Below, in pieces: positions 7,771 through 15,232 of a stretch of DNA of 39,525 bases. The position numbers and the translations under genes were made by a program. The stretch spans positions 1-39,525 of the forward strand of contig JAGHUU010000077.1 of the NCBI GenBank assembly GCA_018064695.1, read 5' to 3'. The notes beneath the pieces were generated by a model, which was given only the letters and a program-made list of their open reading frames with translations, was not told the origin of the DNA and made no database searches. Within the stretch, counting starts at the first letter, position 1, and every line of letters starts with the position of its first letter. This DNA is from Candidatus Blautia equi. Lineage in GTDB: Bacteria > Bacillota > Clostridia > Lachnospirales > Lachnospiraceae.

Positions 7771-8999
7771 ACAGGAATCTCAGAAAAGATGCGGAGTTCA
7801 TTGCCCGGGGAGCCATTGCGGCGGTCAGCCCGGAGGCGGCAGTAAAAAGAGCACTTGCCGGTAAGAAATTCAGTGGGGACCTCTATCTGGTTTCCGTGGG
7901 AAAAGCAGCCTGGAAAATGGCGGAAGTGGCAGTTTCCGCATTGGAGAAGCCGCTTAAGAAGGGCATCGTCGTGACGAAATATGATCATGTGGAGCATCCG
8001 ATCCCCGGTGTGGAATGCTATGAGGCGGGACATCCGGTGCCGGATAAGAATACCTTCCTTGGCACGCAGGCAGTGCTGGATCTGACGGGGAATCTCTGTG
8101 AGGAAGATACGGTGCTGTTTCTTCTTTCCGGAGGCGGCAGTGCCCTGTTTGAAAAGCCCATGGTGAGCGGGGCAGAGCTGCAGGATATCACCGGACAGCT
8201 TCTGGCCAGCGGGGCGGATATTGTGGAGATGAATACGATCCGAAAACGTCTTTCCATGGTGAAGGGAGGAAGATTTGCGAAGTGGTGCGCGCCGGCCCAT
8301 GTGGAGACCATTGTGCTCTCCGATATTCTGGGGGATCCGCTGGATATGATCGCCTCCGGTCCGGCTGCCTCGGATGGATCCACCTGTGAAGATGCCCTTC
8401 GCATAGCGGAAAAATATAAACTGAACCTGAGTGAAAGAGCCAGGGAGCTGCTCCGTCAGGAGACGCCCAAGGCGCTGGATAATGTCACCACACAGATCAT
8501 CGGAAGTGTCCGTGAGCTCTGCCGCGCCGCAGCAGACTATGCCCGGGAGCTGGGCTATGAGCCGATATTACTGACAGACCATCTGGACTGTGAAGCAAGG
8601 GAAGCAGGCGCATTTCTGGCAGATGTTCTCCGCACCCATGCGGAAGACGGAAGAAAGCTTGCCTATCTGGCAGGCGGCGAGACAGTGGTGCACTTAAAAG
8701 GAAAGGGTCTGGGCGGCAGAAACCAGGAGCTGGCACTTGCAGCGGCAGAGGGAATGGCGGGAATCCCGAATGTATGCGTCATCAGCGTGGGCAGCGACGG
8801 AACCGATGGCCCTACAGATGCTGCAGGCGGTTACGCAGACGGAGATACGAAAGCCGAGCTTCAGGCAGCAGGTCTTACACCCGGCGATGTTCTTGCGGAT
8901 AATGATGCGTACCATGGATTAAGGGCAGTGAACGGCCTGATCATAACAGGACCTACGGGAACAAATGTAAATGATGTGGCGATCGCACTGATAGGATAG
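7767..8999 (+). CDS. Glycerate 2-kinase (GckA/TtuD, MOFRL type)
   Basis: A 410-residue kinase that phosphorylates D-glycerate, normally to 2-phosphoglycerate, linking serine/glyoxylate or sugar-acid breakdown to glycolysis. The N-terminal two-thirds is the DUF4147 domain, with LYLVSVGKAAWKM, FLLSGGGSAL (about residue 120) and the NTIRKRLSMVKGGR motif. The C-terminal part is the MOFRL domain with LAGGETVVHL-KGKGLGGRNQE and SVGSDGTDGPTDAAGG. Length fits the family. A pyroglutamyl peptidase gene follows after 41 bp on the same strand. Confidence 0.92.
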   Translation: MNRNLRKDAEFIARGAIAAVSPEAAVKRALAGKKFSGDLYLVSVGKAAWKMAEVAVSALEKPLKKGIVVTKYDHVEHPIPGVECYEAGHPVPDKNTFLGTQAVLDLTGNLCEEDTVLFLLSGGGSALFEKPMVSGAELQDITGQLLASGADIVEMNTIRKRLSMVKGGRFAKWCAPAHVETIVLSDILGDPLDMIASGPAASDGSTCEDALRIAEKYKLNLSERARELLRQETPKALDNVTTQIIGSVRELCRAAADYARELGYEPILLTDHLDCEAREAGAFLADVLRTHAEDGRKLAYLAGGETVVHLKGKGLGGRNQELALAAAEGMAGIPNVCVISVGSDGTDGPTDAAGGYADGDTKAELQAAGLTPGDVLADNDAYHGLRAVNGLIITGPTGTNVNDVAIALIG

Positions 9000-9040
9000 T
9001 TTTATATAGAAATTTACGTAGAGAAATGACGAGGTGTCAG

Positions 9041-9646
9041 ATGAGAGTATTGATGACAGGTTTTGATCCTTTTGGCGGAGAGAAAGTGAATCCGTCTTAC
9101 GAAGCGGTAAAACTTCTGCCGGATCAGATCGGGAATGCTGAGATCATAAAGATAGAGATCCCTACAGAATTTACGGGCTGCAGAAGTGCAGTGGAAGAGG
9201 CGATAGAGAAGTACTGTCCGGATATCGTGATCAACGTGGGTCAGGCCGGCGGCCGCTCCACCATCACTCCGGAAAAAGTGGCAATCAACCTCATGGATGC
9301 CAGGATTCCGGACAATGCAGGAGAACAGCCGGTGGACATGCCGATCCACGAAGATGGGGAAAATGCATATTTTGCTTCTGTTCCGGTGAAAGAAATGGTG
9401 GCTGAAATAAAAGAAAACGGCATTCCGGCCAGTGTGTCCTACACAGCCGGTACATACGTGTGCAACACAGTCATGTACCATGTACAATACCTGATTCATA
9501 AGAAGTACCCAAATATCCGAGCAGGGTTTATCCACGTCCCATTCTGCCCGGAACAGGTTCTGGATAAGCCATCAGGCACACCATCCATGTCGAAAGCAGA
9601 TATAGCCAGAGGGCTGGAGTGTGCAATACGGGCGTGTCTGGTTTGA
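9041..9646 (+). CDS. pcp: Pyroglutamyl-peptidase I (peptidase C15)
   Basis: A 201-residue cytoplasmic cysteine peptidase that removes N-terminal pyroglutamate from peptides. Start: GAGGTG lies six bases before ATG 9041, whereas the in-frame ATG at 9026 has no ribosome site. The catalytic triad of the family is visible: Glu79 (TPEKVAINLMDARIPDN), Cys141 (GTYVCNTVMY) and His165 (FIHVPF). The N-terminal TGFDPFGG is diagnostic. It ends just before an inverted repeat that serves as its terminator and also overlaps the next gene's promoter. Confidence 0.93.
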   Translation: MRVLMTGFDPFGGEKVNPSYEAVKLLPDQIGNAEIIKIEIPTEFTGCRSAVEEAIEKYCPDIVINVGQAGGRSTITPEKVAINLMDARIPDNAGEQPVDMPIHEDGENAYFASVPVKEMVAEIKENGIPASVSYTAGTYVCNTVMYHVQYLIHKKYPNIRAGFIHVPFCPEQVLDKPSGTPSMSKADIARGLECAIRACLV

Positions 9647-9660
9647 TAAAATCTTTTTCA

Positions 9661-9689
9661 TTGAGCTCATTTCCAATTCTTGCTATAAT
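9661..9689 (+). promoter_or_regulatory. Promoter of the ABM-fold protein gene
   Basis: TTGAGC (9661-9666), 17-bp spacer, TATAAT (9684-9689) preceded by TGC. The hexamers are close to the vegetative consensus. The -10 box lies in the loop of the inverted repeat 9664-9704. Confidence 0.7.
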
Positions 9690-9712
9690 AGATGGAAATG
9701 AGCTTTGTTTTT
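9664..9712 (+). terminator. 12-bp inverted repeat; pcp terminator enclosing a -10 box
   Basis: AGCTCATTTCCA (9664-9675) pairs perfectly with TGGAAATGAGCT (9693-9704) across a 17-base loop, followed by TTGTTTTT. In RNA it would terminate pcp transcription. In DNA it brackets the -10 hexamer of the next gene, so it could also act as an operator. Confidence 0.65.
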
Positions 9713-9733
9713 GCAATACCGGAGGTAACAGAA

Positions 9734-10027
9734 ATGATTATTGTACTTGTTGAATACTTCTGCAAGGATAACTGCAGAGAGGATTTTTTACGCGCCCTTA
9801 AGGAGCAGAAGATCGATGCCATGTGCCAGGCGGAGGCAGGAAATCTGAAATATGATTATTCTCTTTCCGCGGACAGGGAAAATGTGCTGATCCTGAATGA
9901 GATCTGGAAGGATGCAGAGGCACTGAATCTTCACGGCAGCATGCCGCACATGAAACTGATCCCTGCTATCAAAGAAAAATACGTGGAAAAAACAGAGATC
10001 AGAAAATTCGAGGCAGCAGAACTGTAA
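9734..10027 (+). CDS. Antibiotic-biosynthesis-monooxygenase (ABM) fold protein
   Basis: A 97-residue dimeric ferredoxin-like-fold protein of the ABM/quinol monooxygenase superfamily. It has the usual order: strand (MIIVLVEYFC), helix (REDFLRALKEQ), strand with the CQAEAGNLKYDYSLS block, NVLILNEIWKDAEAL, then a His pair in the HGSMPHMKL helix. Members oxidise quinones, degrade haem or serve as small-molecule-binding proteins; the substrate here is unknown. GGAGG eight bases before ATG 9734 decides the start over an upstream in-frame ATG at 9692, which lies just after the -10 box. Confidence 0.75.
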   Translation: MIIVLVEYFCKDNCREDFLRALKEQKIDAMCQAEAGNLKYDYSLSADRENVLILNEIWKDAEALNLHGSMPHMKLIPAIKEKYVEKTEIRKFEAAEL

Positions 10028-10036
10028 GAGGACAAT

Positions 10037-10399
10037 ATGGATCCATTTGACATTTTAGGCATTCCCCGGAGTGCCTCCGAGGAAGAAATCAAAACCGCAT
10101 ATCGAAAACTGGCCAGGCGGTATCACCCCGACGGAAATGCAGATCCCGAAGCCTATGAAAAAATGCGAAGGATCAACGAGGCTTACGAGCTGATCAAGCA
10201 GATGAAGAAGAACCAGGGAGAGGATGTTGAGGACTGGGAATTCTATGATTTTTCCTACCGTAACAGTCACGGGATGGAGGAATATCAGAGAGGAAGCATC
10301 TTTCAGCGTCCCATGTTCCGGTGGATCGTGCTTCTTCTGATGATCGGAAGCATGCTGCTGACCACGTTTTTTGCAGCGTTTATGAAGGCCGGTTTTTAG
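10037..10399 (+). CDS. Membrane-anchored J-domain protein
   Basis: A 120-residue protein: J domain at residues 1-62 with the HPD motif at 30-32 (ARRYHPDGN), an acidic/aromatic linker, and one hydrophobic C-terminal segment at about 96-117. J domains stimulate DnaK. The lack of G/F and zinc-finger regions makes it a type III, membrane-tethered co-chaperone. It begins nine bases after the ABM gene (SD AGAGGA) and ends 15 bases before the acetyltransferase, indicating a shared transcript. Confidence 0.85.
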   Translation: MDPFDILGIPRSASEEEIKTAYRKLARRYHPDGNADPEAYEKMRRINEAYELIKQMKKNQGEDVEDWEFYDFSYRNSHGMEEYQRGSIFQRPMFRWIVLLLMIGSMLLTTFFAAFMKAGF

Positions 10400-10414
10400 G
10401 AAAGGCAGGAAAAT

Positions 10415-10966
10415 ATGAATCACGTAGGAACCAAAACGCTTGAAACAGGGCGTCTGATACTAAGAAGATACACTGTGGAGGATGCACAGCAGATGTACGA
10501 CAACTGGGCATCCAGTGAGGTTGTGACAGAGTATCTCAGCTGGCCGCCTCATGCCAGTGTGGATGTAACCAGAGCACTTCTGGAAGACTGGGTGGCTAAG
10601 TATGAAGAGCCATCCACGTATAACTGGGGAATTGAATTAAAAGAGACCGGTGAACTTGTAGGAAACATCGCCGCAGTGAGACAAAATGAAAAAATCTTTT
10701 GCGCAGAGATCGGCTGGGCTATAGGAGATCGCTGGTGGGGGCAGGGAATCATGCCTGAGGCAGCACACGCGGTATTCGGCTATCTTTTTAAGGAGGCTGG
10801 CTTCCAGCGCATCGAAGCGAAACACGATATCAAAAATCCAAAATCCGGACGGGTGATGCAGAAGATCGGAATGGTCTATGAGGGAACACTCAGAAGAGGC
10901 GGATGCAACAATTCCGGCATAGATGACAGAGCCATCTACTCAATGCTGCCGGAGGAATATAAATAA
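10415..10966 (+). CDS. GNAT acetyltransferase, RimJ/RimL-like
   Basis: A 183-residue N-acetyltransferase of the acetyltransf_3 type. LETGRLILRRYTVEDAQQMYDNWASSE is the usual N-terminal block (quoted here in two parts: LETGRLILRRYTVEDA, then QQMYDNWASSE). The acetyl-CoA site is the IGWAIGDRWWGQGIMPEA stretch (residues ~103-120), followed by RIEAKHDIKNPKSGRVMQKIGM. The target (ribosomal protein N-terminus, other protein or small molecule) cannot be told from sequence. AAAGGCAGGAAA precedes the ATG. Confidence 0.88.
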   Translation: MNHVGTKTLETGRLILRRYTVEDAQQMYDNWASSEVVTEYLSWPPHASVDVTRALLEDWVAKYEEPSTYNWGIELKETGELVGNIAAVRQNEKIFCAEIGWAIGDRWWGQGIMPEAAHAVFGYLFKEAGFQRIEAKHDIKNPKSGRVMQKIGMVYEGTLRRGGCNNSGIDDRAIYSMLPEEYK

Positions 10967-10979
10967 AAAGGAGATTGCT

Positions 10980-12464
10980 ATGGGAATGATGACAAGACCG
11001 ACCGTGACCACCATGGCCGACGGCGGAAAATACTGGGAACATGAATATGAGAAATTCAGTCTGAAAACATTCATACCTGCCACCACCATTGACGGTCAGG
11101 TGAACAACTACACCTTCCGCGCACCGCTTCTGCTGGTGTTTGAGGAAAAACAGCAGAGCATGGAGGAAGCTATTGCATTTGCTAAAGCGAGCGGTCTTGC
11201 GGATATTGCATCCGCAGTGGATTCCAGCGTTTTCTTTATCTATCCTACAAACGAGGGTGGATGGAAAAATGCCACCGAGGAGCTGTACATTGACCTCATC
11301 GGTGAAGTGAGAATGGTTCCTGAGTATGCAGACGGAATCTCTGAAGTCACCAATTTCTTCACAAAAGAATTCCAGGGATACTTCATCCGCGGCGCAATCT
11401 TCCGCGCAGATATCTATAGCTATGGAGAGTCCGCAGATTACGTGGCAACCCATCTCCTTAAGACCCTGCAGGGTCTGTACCTCTGGGGACCGGGCGAGAT
11501 CACACCTGCTATGTGCTCCATGGAGAGACTCAGCGTGGCTCCTGTGGTTGAGCGCAAAGACATCGCCGTGCTCAGCGTGGGCAATTCCGCAGCATGCAAC
11601 GAGGCTTTTGCAGGATGCGAGAACCTTCTTGTAAAAGAGACAGCGGATTATAAAGCAGATTTCAAAGCATTCGTACGCAAATTTAAAATGTGGTGCGGAC
11701 AGATCGATCTTGAGCCGGATTTTGAGGAGATGAACATGATCGAGGAGGCAGGATCCGTAGTGGTAAAGACTTCCGCGGACAACCTGAATTTCCCTGATCA
11801 GGCGGAGCATACCATCGGCTATTTTGCATACTACAACAAAGGCCTTATGGACAACGGTCCGGTGCCGATGCTGGTTGGTTTCCACGGAGGCGGAGATACC
11901 TCCATGTACCTCACCTTCGTGGCAGGCTGGTATGAGATCGCAAACAGATATAATTTCCTGTTCGTATCTCTGGATGACCACATGCTTGTCACCGCTACGG
12001 AGACTGTAGATCTCATTAACCATCTGAAAGAAAAATATAACGTGGATGAGAATCGCATTTATGCCGGCGGATTCTCCATGGGAAGCTGCAAGACCTGGGA
12101 GATGTTCCAGGAGTATCCGGAGATCTTTGCAGGATTTGCACCTGCCAGCGCTCTGTTCCCTGTAGCAACCAGCCCACTTTCCATGTCCCGCAGCGGCAGA
12201 CTGAACAAAGAGGTTCCTGTTCCGGTATTCTATTCCGGCGGCGAGGATTCCCATCTGGCAGAGCTTCCGTTCCAGGCAGATACCTCCATGGAAAGAATCC
12301 AGTACCTGGCAGAGGTCAATAAACTGAAAACCAAATTCGATATTAAATTTGAAGATAAAGAGAACTGGGAACAGCCGATCTGGGGCAAAACCGGTGACCG
12401 CGTAGAAAAATTCTTCGACGAGACCCGCGGCAGCACCCTGACCGTCCACTACTTCGACAGCTAA
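10980..12464 (+). CDS. Alpha/beta-hydrolase (esterase), C-terminus cut by in-frame stop
   Basis: A 494-residue product before the first stop. The last ~200 residues are an alpha/beta-hydrolase domain of the PHB-depolymerase/LpqC-like esterase type: oxyanion-hole-like GFHGGGD, nucleophile Ser366 in GGFSMGS, and likely acid Asp423 in SGGEDSH. The first ~280 residues are an accessory domain I do not recognise. AAGGAG six bases before ATG 10980 sets the start. The TAA at 12462-12464 is followed in the same frame by 36 more codons that look like the missing C-terminus (see 12465-12575), so the encoded protein probably lacks its catalytic His. It may be a pseudogene, a readthrough gene or a sequencing error. 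Confidence 0.75.
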   Translation: MGMMTRPTVTTMADGGKYWEHEYEKFSLKTFIPATTIDGQVNNYTFRAPLLLVFEEKQQSMEEAIAFAKASGLADIASAVDSSVFFIYPTNEGGWKNATEELYIDLIGEVRMVPEYADGISEVTNFFTKEFQGYFIRGAIFRADIYSYGESADYVATHLLKTLQGLYLWGPGEITPAMCSMERLSVAPVVERKDIAVLSVGNSAACNEAFAGCENLLVKETADYKADFKAFVRKFKMWCGQIDLEPDFEEMNMIEEAGSVVVKTSADNLNFPDQAEHTIGYFAYYNKGLMDNGPVPMLVGFHGGGDTSMYLTFVAGWYEIANRYNFLFVSLDDHMLVTATETVDLINHLKEKYNVDENRIYAGGFSMGSCKTWEMFQEYPEIFAGFAPASALFPVATSPLSMSRSGRLNKEVPVPVFYSGGEDSHLAELPFQADTSMERIQYLAEVNKLKTKFDIKFEDKENWEQPIWGKTGDRVEKFFDETRGSTLTVHYFDS

Positions 12465-12575
12465 GACGGCGTATGCCGAACCGCCCTTGGCAGTGTCAGC
12501 GGACAGATCCACGAATGCCGCCCTCACTCCTGCGAACAGGCCTGGAAGTTTATCTCTCAGTTTACCAGAGAATAA
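12465..12575 (+). pseudogene. In-frame continuation of the esterase beyond TAA
   Basis: Thirty-six codons in the frame of the esterase run from 12465 to a second TAA (12573-12575). The peptide begins DGVCRTALGSVSGQ and contains IHECRPHSCEQAWKF, a typical last-helix segment of this esterase type. His 511 or 516 (numbering through the stop) is the candidate catalytic base. A single substitution in codon 495 (for example Lys AAA to TAA) would explain the interruption. Confidence 0.6.
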
Positions 12576-12579
12576 TTAG

Positions 12580-12650
12580 CTCTTGGGGAAGAGGTGAGAG
12601 TTCACTTTGGGGAACTCTGGGGACGGAGTTCTGGGTTCACTTTTCAGAAA
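12580..12650 (+). repeat. Short palindromic cluster upstream of MBL gene
   Basis: The arm GAACTC can pair with GAGTTC on its left (GAGTTC-ACTTTGGG-GAACTC) or with GAGTTC on its right (GAACTC-TGGGGACG-GAGTTC), giving two mutually exclusive hairpins. GTTCACTTT occurs twice. The G-rich GGGGACGGAGTTCTGGG wording is like REP-type intergenic units seen in many Firmicutes. It might also serve as a leader structure for the next gene. Confidence 0.4.
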
Positions 12651-12666
12651 ACAGGAGGAAATACAG

Positions 12667-13290
12667 ATGAAGATCACATGGTTAGGACATGCATGCTTTA
12701 AGGTGGAAGCAGACGGATACACCGTTGTTTTTGATCCATATAAAGACGGCTCTGTTCCGGGGCTGGGAAATGTCTCCGAAACTGCCAACATGGTTCTCTG
12801 CAGCCATGAGCACGGCGACCACAGCGGAAGAGAGTGCGTGAAGATCACAGACGGCACAGCGCCATTTACTGTAACTAAAATAGAGACTTATCACGACGAG
12901 ACAAAGGGAACCAAGCGCGGACCGAACACCATCCACATTCTGGATGACGGCACCTGCAAGGTGGCACATCTGGGTGACCTTGGCTGTGACCTGGAGCCTG
13001 CACAGATTGAACTTCTGAAGGACATGGATGCAGTGATGATCCCGGTAGGCGGCTTCTTTACCATCGATGCAAAACAGGCTGCAGCGCTGATAGGTGAGAT
13101 CCAGCCAAAGATGGCGATCCCAATGCATTTCAGAAGTGACAAAAATATGAAAAAGAATTTCGGCTACGATGTGATTGGCACCGTATCTGAGTTTACCAGG
13201 CTTTTTGAGGACGTAAAAGTTCTGGATGAAAGTTCCGCAGACACTGCAGAAGCAGCGGCAAAGATCGTTGTACTGCAGCCGGCGAACTGA
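12667..13290 (+). CDS. MBL-fold metal-dependent hydrolase
   Basis: A 207-residue metallo-beta-lactamase-fold protein of the UlaG/UPF0173-like group. The start MKITWLGHACFKV is the typical first strand. The metal-binding HxHxDH motif is H47-E-H49-G-D51-H52; a further Asp in VAHLGDLG and His in IPMHF complete the site. Such proteins are often lactonases or phosphodiesterases; the substrate here is unknown. AGGAGG eight bases before ATG 12667 is chosen over an in-frame ATG at 12607 that lies in the palindromic leader. A 31-bp gap leads to the ferredoxin-nitroreductase. Confidence 0.88.
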   Translation: MKITWLGHACFKVEADGYTVVFDPYKDGSVPGLGNVSETANMVLCSHEHGDHSGRECVKITDGTAPFTVTKIETYHDETKGTKRGPNTIHILDDGTCKVAHLGDLGCDLEPAQIELLKDMDAVMIPVGGFFTIDAKQAAALIGEIQPKMAIPMHFRSDKNMKKNFGYDVIGTVSEFTRLFEDVKVLDESSADTAEAAAKIVVLQPAN

Positions 13291-13321
13291 TGATTGATTT
13301 ACAGAAAGAAACAGGTGTAGT

Positions 13322-14095
13322 ATGGCAAAAAATCATGATGTAATTATTGATAAAGAGAAATGTATCGGATGCGGATTATGTGCAAAGGACTGTGTTTCCG
13401 GCGCTATCCGTGTAGAAGAAGGAAAGGCAGTTGTGAACACGATGGGATGCATCGCCTGCGGACACTGCGAGGCAATCTGTCCTAAAAATGCAGTGACCAT
13501 CACAGGTTTCCACGAAGAGCCTATCGAATTTGAGGAGCAGACCAGACTGGACCCTGAGACCCTTATGAAAGCCATTCAGACCAGACGTACCATCCGTGTA
13601 TTTAAGGATCAGGAGGTTCCAAAGGAAGTGGTGAAACAGATCATCGAGGCCGGCAGACTGGCTCCAACCGGAGGCAACTCCCAGGATACCTTCTACGTAG
13701 TTCTGGGCTCTAAGCAGGCAGAGCTTGAAGGTCTGGCAGTGAAGCTGTTCCAGAAGATCACCCAGATGGCGAAACCAATTCTCCGATTCCTGAAGGGCAT
13801 GAACATCGAAGAGCATTTCTTTTTCAAGAAAGCCCCACTGGTCATCGTCATCATGGGAAGCAAGGTAAACGCATCTCTGGCAGCAGAGAATATGGCTTTC
13901 ATGGCGGAGGCCCACGGCCTTGGCGTTCTCTACAGCGGCTTTTTCACCATGTGTGTGAATCAGAACAGAAAGATCCGTGAGATCATGCGCCTGAAGAGAG
14001 GCGAAAAAGCCGTAACTACCCTGGTAATGGGTTATCCGGGTGTCAAATATCACAGAACCGTAAGACGTGAGGCTGCAAAAGTCAGAACTCTGTAA
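13322..14095 (+). CDS. Ferredoxin-nitroreductase fusion protein
   Basis: A 257-residue two-domain redox protein. Residues 1-60 hold two [4Fe-4S] motifs (C14, C17, C20, C24 and C43, C46, C49, C53). Residues ~85-257 are an FMN nitroreductase domain (QTRRTIRVFKDQEV, AGRLAPTGGNSQ, MGYPGVKYHRT). The clusters probably deliver electrons to FMN to reduce a nitro compound, quinone or similar acceptor. This fusion is widespread in anaerobic Firmicutes. Length is normal and no key residue appears missing. It is followed by a large hairpin. Confidence 0.92.
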   Translation: MAKNHDVIIDKEKCIGCGLCAKDCVSGAIRVEEGKAVVNTMGCIACGHCEAICPKNAVTITGFHEEPIEFEEQTRLDPETLMKAIQTRRTIRVFKDQEVPKEVVKQIIEAGRLAPTGGNSQDTFYVVLGSKQAELEGLAVKLFQKITQMAKPILRFLKGMNIEEHFFFKKAPLVIVIMGSKVNASLAAENMAFMAEAHGLGVLYSGFFTMCVNQNRKIREIMRLKRGEKAVTTLVMGYPGVKYHRTVRREAAKVRTL

Positions 14096-14105
14096 AATAA
14101 AAGAG

Positions 14106-14173
14106 ACAGTGAGACAAGGGGACAGGGACCTGGTCCAAAACCGGACCAGGTCCCTGTCCCCTTGTCTCGCTGT
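14106..14173. terminator. 31-bp near-perfect hairpin between convergent genes
   Basis: The arms 14106-14136 and 14143-14173 are complementary over 31 positions with one mismatch (T14110 against G14169, a wobble pair on one strand); the loop is AAAACC. The arms carry GGGGACAGG/CCTGTCCCC wording. The position between two convergent genes fits a bidirectional terminator, but there is no T-run directly after it and the length is unusual. It may be a REP-like palindrome captured for that role. Confidence 0.65.
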
Positions 14174-14182
14174 TTGTAAGAA

Positions 14183-14884
14183 TCAGACAAAGACTTCATC
14201 TTCCGTGATTCTGCAGGGAATCATGAAGACTTCAACGCCCGCTTTACGGGCGGCATTAAGGGCGGTGCCGAACTCAGGATGAGTAGCCATATTTGGGCGA
14301 ACCTCCGTAATTCCGTTCATCTGGATCACGAATGCGATAGCAGCATGATAGCCATCCTTCTGCGCCTGGATCAGCTCATGCAGGTGTTTCACACCGCGCT
14401 CCGTTGGAGCATCCGGAAAATAACCGGTGCCGTCGATCTCCAGGGTACAGCCCTTCACTTCCATGAGGTATTTCTCCTTGCCTTTTTCCATATAAAAATC
14501 AATGCGGGACTGGCCGTAAGTGTATTCCGGTTTGATATAGTCAAAACCCTGCCGTGAAAGCCAGAGCCCAGCCAGCTTATTGGGCATCTGGGAGTCAATA
14601 TTCACCCATCCCAGATTTTCCTTCCACACAGAAACCAGATCATACCGGGTCTTCCGTGCCGGGTTGTCCGATTCCTCCAGAATCACCGGGATGCCCGGCA
14701 GCAAAAGCTCCTTACATCTGCCGGTATTTTTCACATGAACCACTTCCTCAGCCCCATCTACTTCCACATGAGCAATAAAGCGGTTTGGCCGTCTCAGAAA
14801 CTTTGCAGTTCTGGTGCGCCTGTATTTCACAGACGCTGTATCAGAGTTTTCATCTATGCGCACGCCTCTGTCATTAACACTCAT
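14183..14884 (-). CDS. sfsA: SfsA family protein (DNA/RNA nuclease-like)
   Basis: A 233-residue SfsA homologue, a family first linked to sugar-fermentation stimulation and now placed among PD-(D/E)XK-type nucleases. FLRRPNRFIAHVEVDG, HVKNTGRCKELLLPG, RYDLVSVW and GQSRIDFY--YLMEVKGCTLE (the D...E-x-K active-site pattern) are present, as is FPDAPTERGVKHL. GGGAGG six bases before the ATG at 14884 fixes the start; the in-frame ATG at 14938 lacks support and overlaps a promoter-like site. Cellular role in this organism unknown. Confidence 0.9.
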   Translation of the reverse strand: MSVNDRGVRIDENSDTASVKYRRTRTAKFLRRPNRFIAHVEVDGAEEVVHVKNTGRCKELLLPGIPVILEESDNPARKTRYDLVSVWKENLGWVNIDSQMPNKLAGLWLSRQGFDYIKPEYTYGQSRIDFYMEKGKEKYLMEVKGCTLEIDGTGYFPDAPTERGVKHLHELIQAQKDGYHAAIAFVIQMNGITEVRPNMATHPEFGTALNAARKAGVEVFMIPCRITEDEVFV

Positions 14885-14920
14885 AGAGTTCCTCCCGCTA
14901 AAAAATAGAATTTCATCCTG

Positions 14921-14947
14921 TTGACAATGGTCAGCCATCTCTATAAT
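14921..14947 (+). promoter_or_regulatory. Promoter-like site upstream of repeat copy 2
   Basis: TTGACA (14921-14926) and TATAAT (14942-14947) are both consensus but separated by 15 bp, shorter than ideal. The spacer contains ATGG-TCAG-CCAT. Transcription would run into the structured repeat at 14993. Confidence 0.4.
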
Positions 14948-14992
14948 TATGATGGAAAAGCAGATAAAAAGAAAGACCCATTACAGTTCACA

Positions 14993-15125
14993 CGGCACCT
15001 AATCACTTGCTGATTAGGTGACCGTAGAAAGTGATTCAGGGGTGAGCAGGCCTCTTTTGCGAAGCAAAACTTCAAATAGGCCTGTGAAGTTACTGTTTAC
15101 TGGCTTGCCAGTGAACAGTAACAAA
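14993..15125 (+). repeat. Structured dispersed repeat, copy 2 (complete)
   Basis: Three structures in a row: H1 CACCTAATCA-CTTGC-TGATTAGGTG (14996-15020), extendable by CGG/CCG; H2 outer arms 15046-15053 / 15078-15085 enclosing TTTTGC-GAA-GCAAAA; H3 arms 15089-15097 / 15114-15122 around CTGGC-TT-GCCAG. Compared with copy 1 the H2 stem has A-T replaced by C-G (15052/15079 versus 31/57) and G-C replaced by G-T, so pairing is kept while sequence changes. It lies 100 bp upstream of the C11 protease gene, in the same orientation as copy 1. Confidence 0.8.
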
Positions 15126-15161
15126 GCCCCAAAATAGGACGGCAAAAGGCCTGCTATCAGA

Positions 15162-15190
15162 TTGCATTTCCCATGTAAATGCACTAAAAT
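15162..15190 (+). promoter_or_regulatory. Promoter of the C11 protease gene
   Basis: TTGCAT (15162-15167), 17-bp spacer, TAAAAT (15185-15190). The inverted repeat TGCATTT / AAATGCA (15163-15183) overlaps the -35 box and spacer and could be an operator. GGGAGG precedes the ATG at 15233. Confidence 0.55.
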
Positions 15191-15232
15191 ACACCTATAT
15201 TGTGTTTCTAAAAAGACGATCGGGAGGATATT

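Noticed and set aside
10890..12527. Minus-strand open frame of 545 codons opposite the esterase
   Set aside because: Shadow of the plus-strand esterase; no start context and no recognisable protein features.
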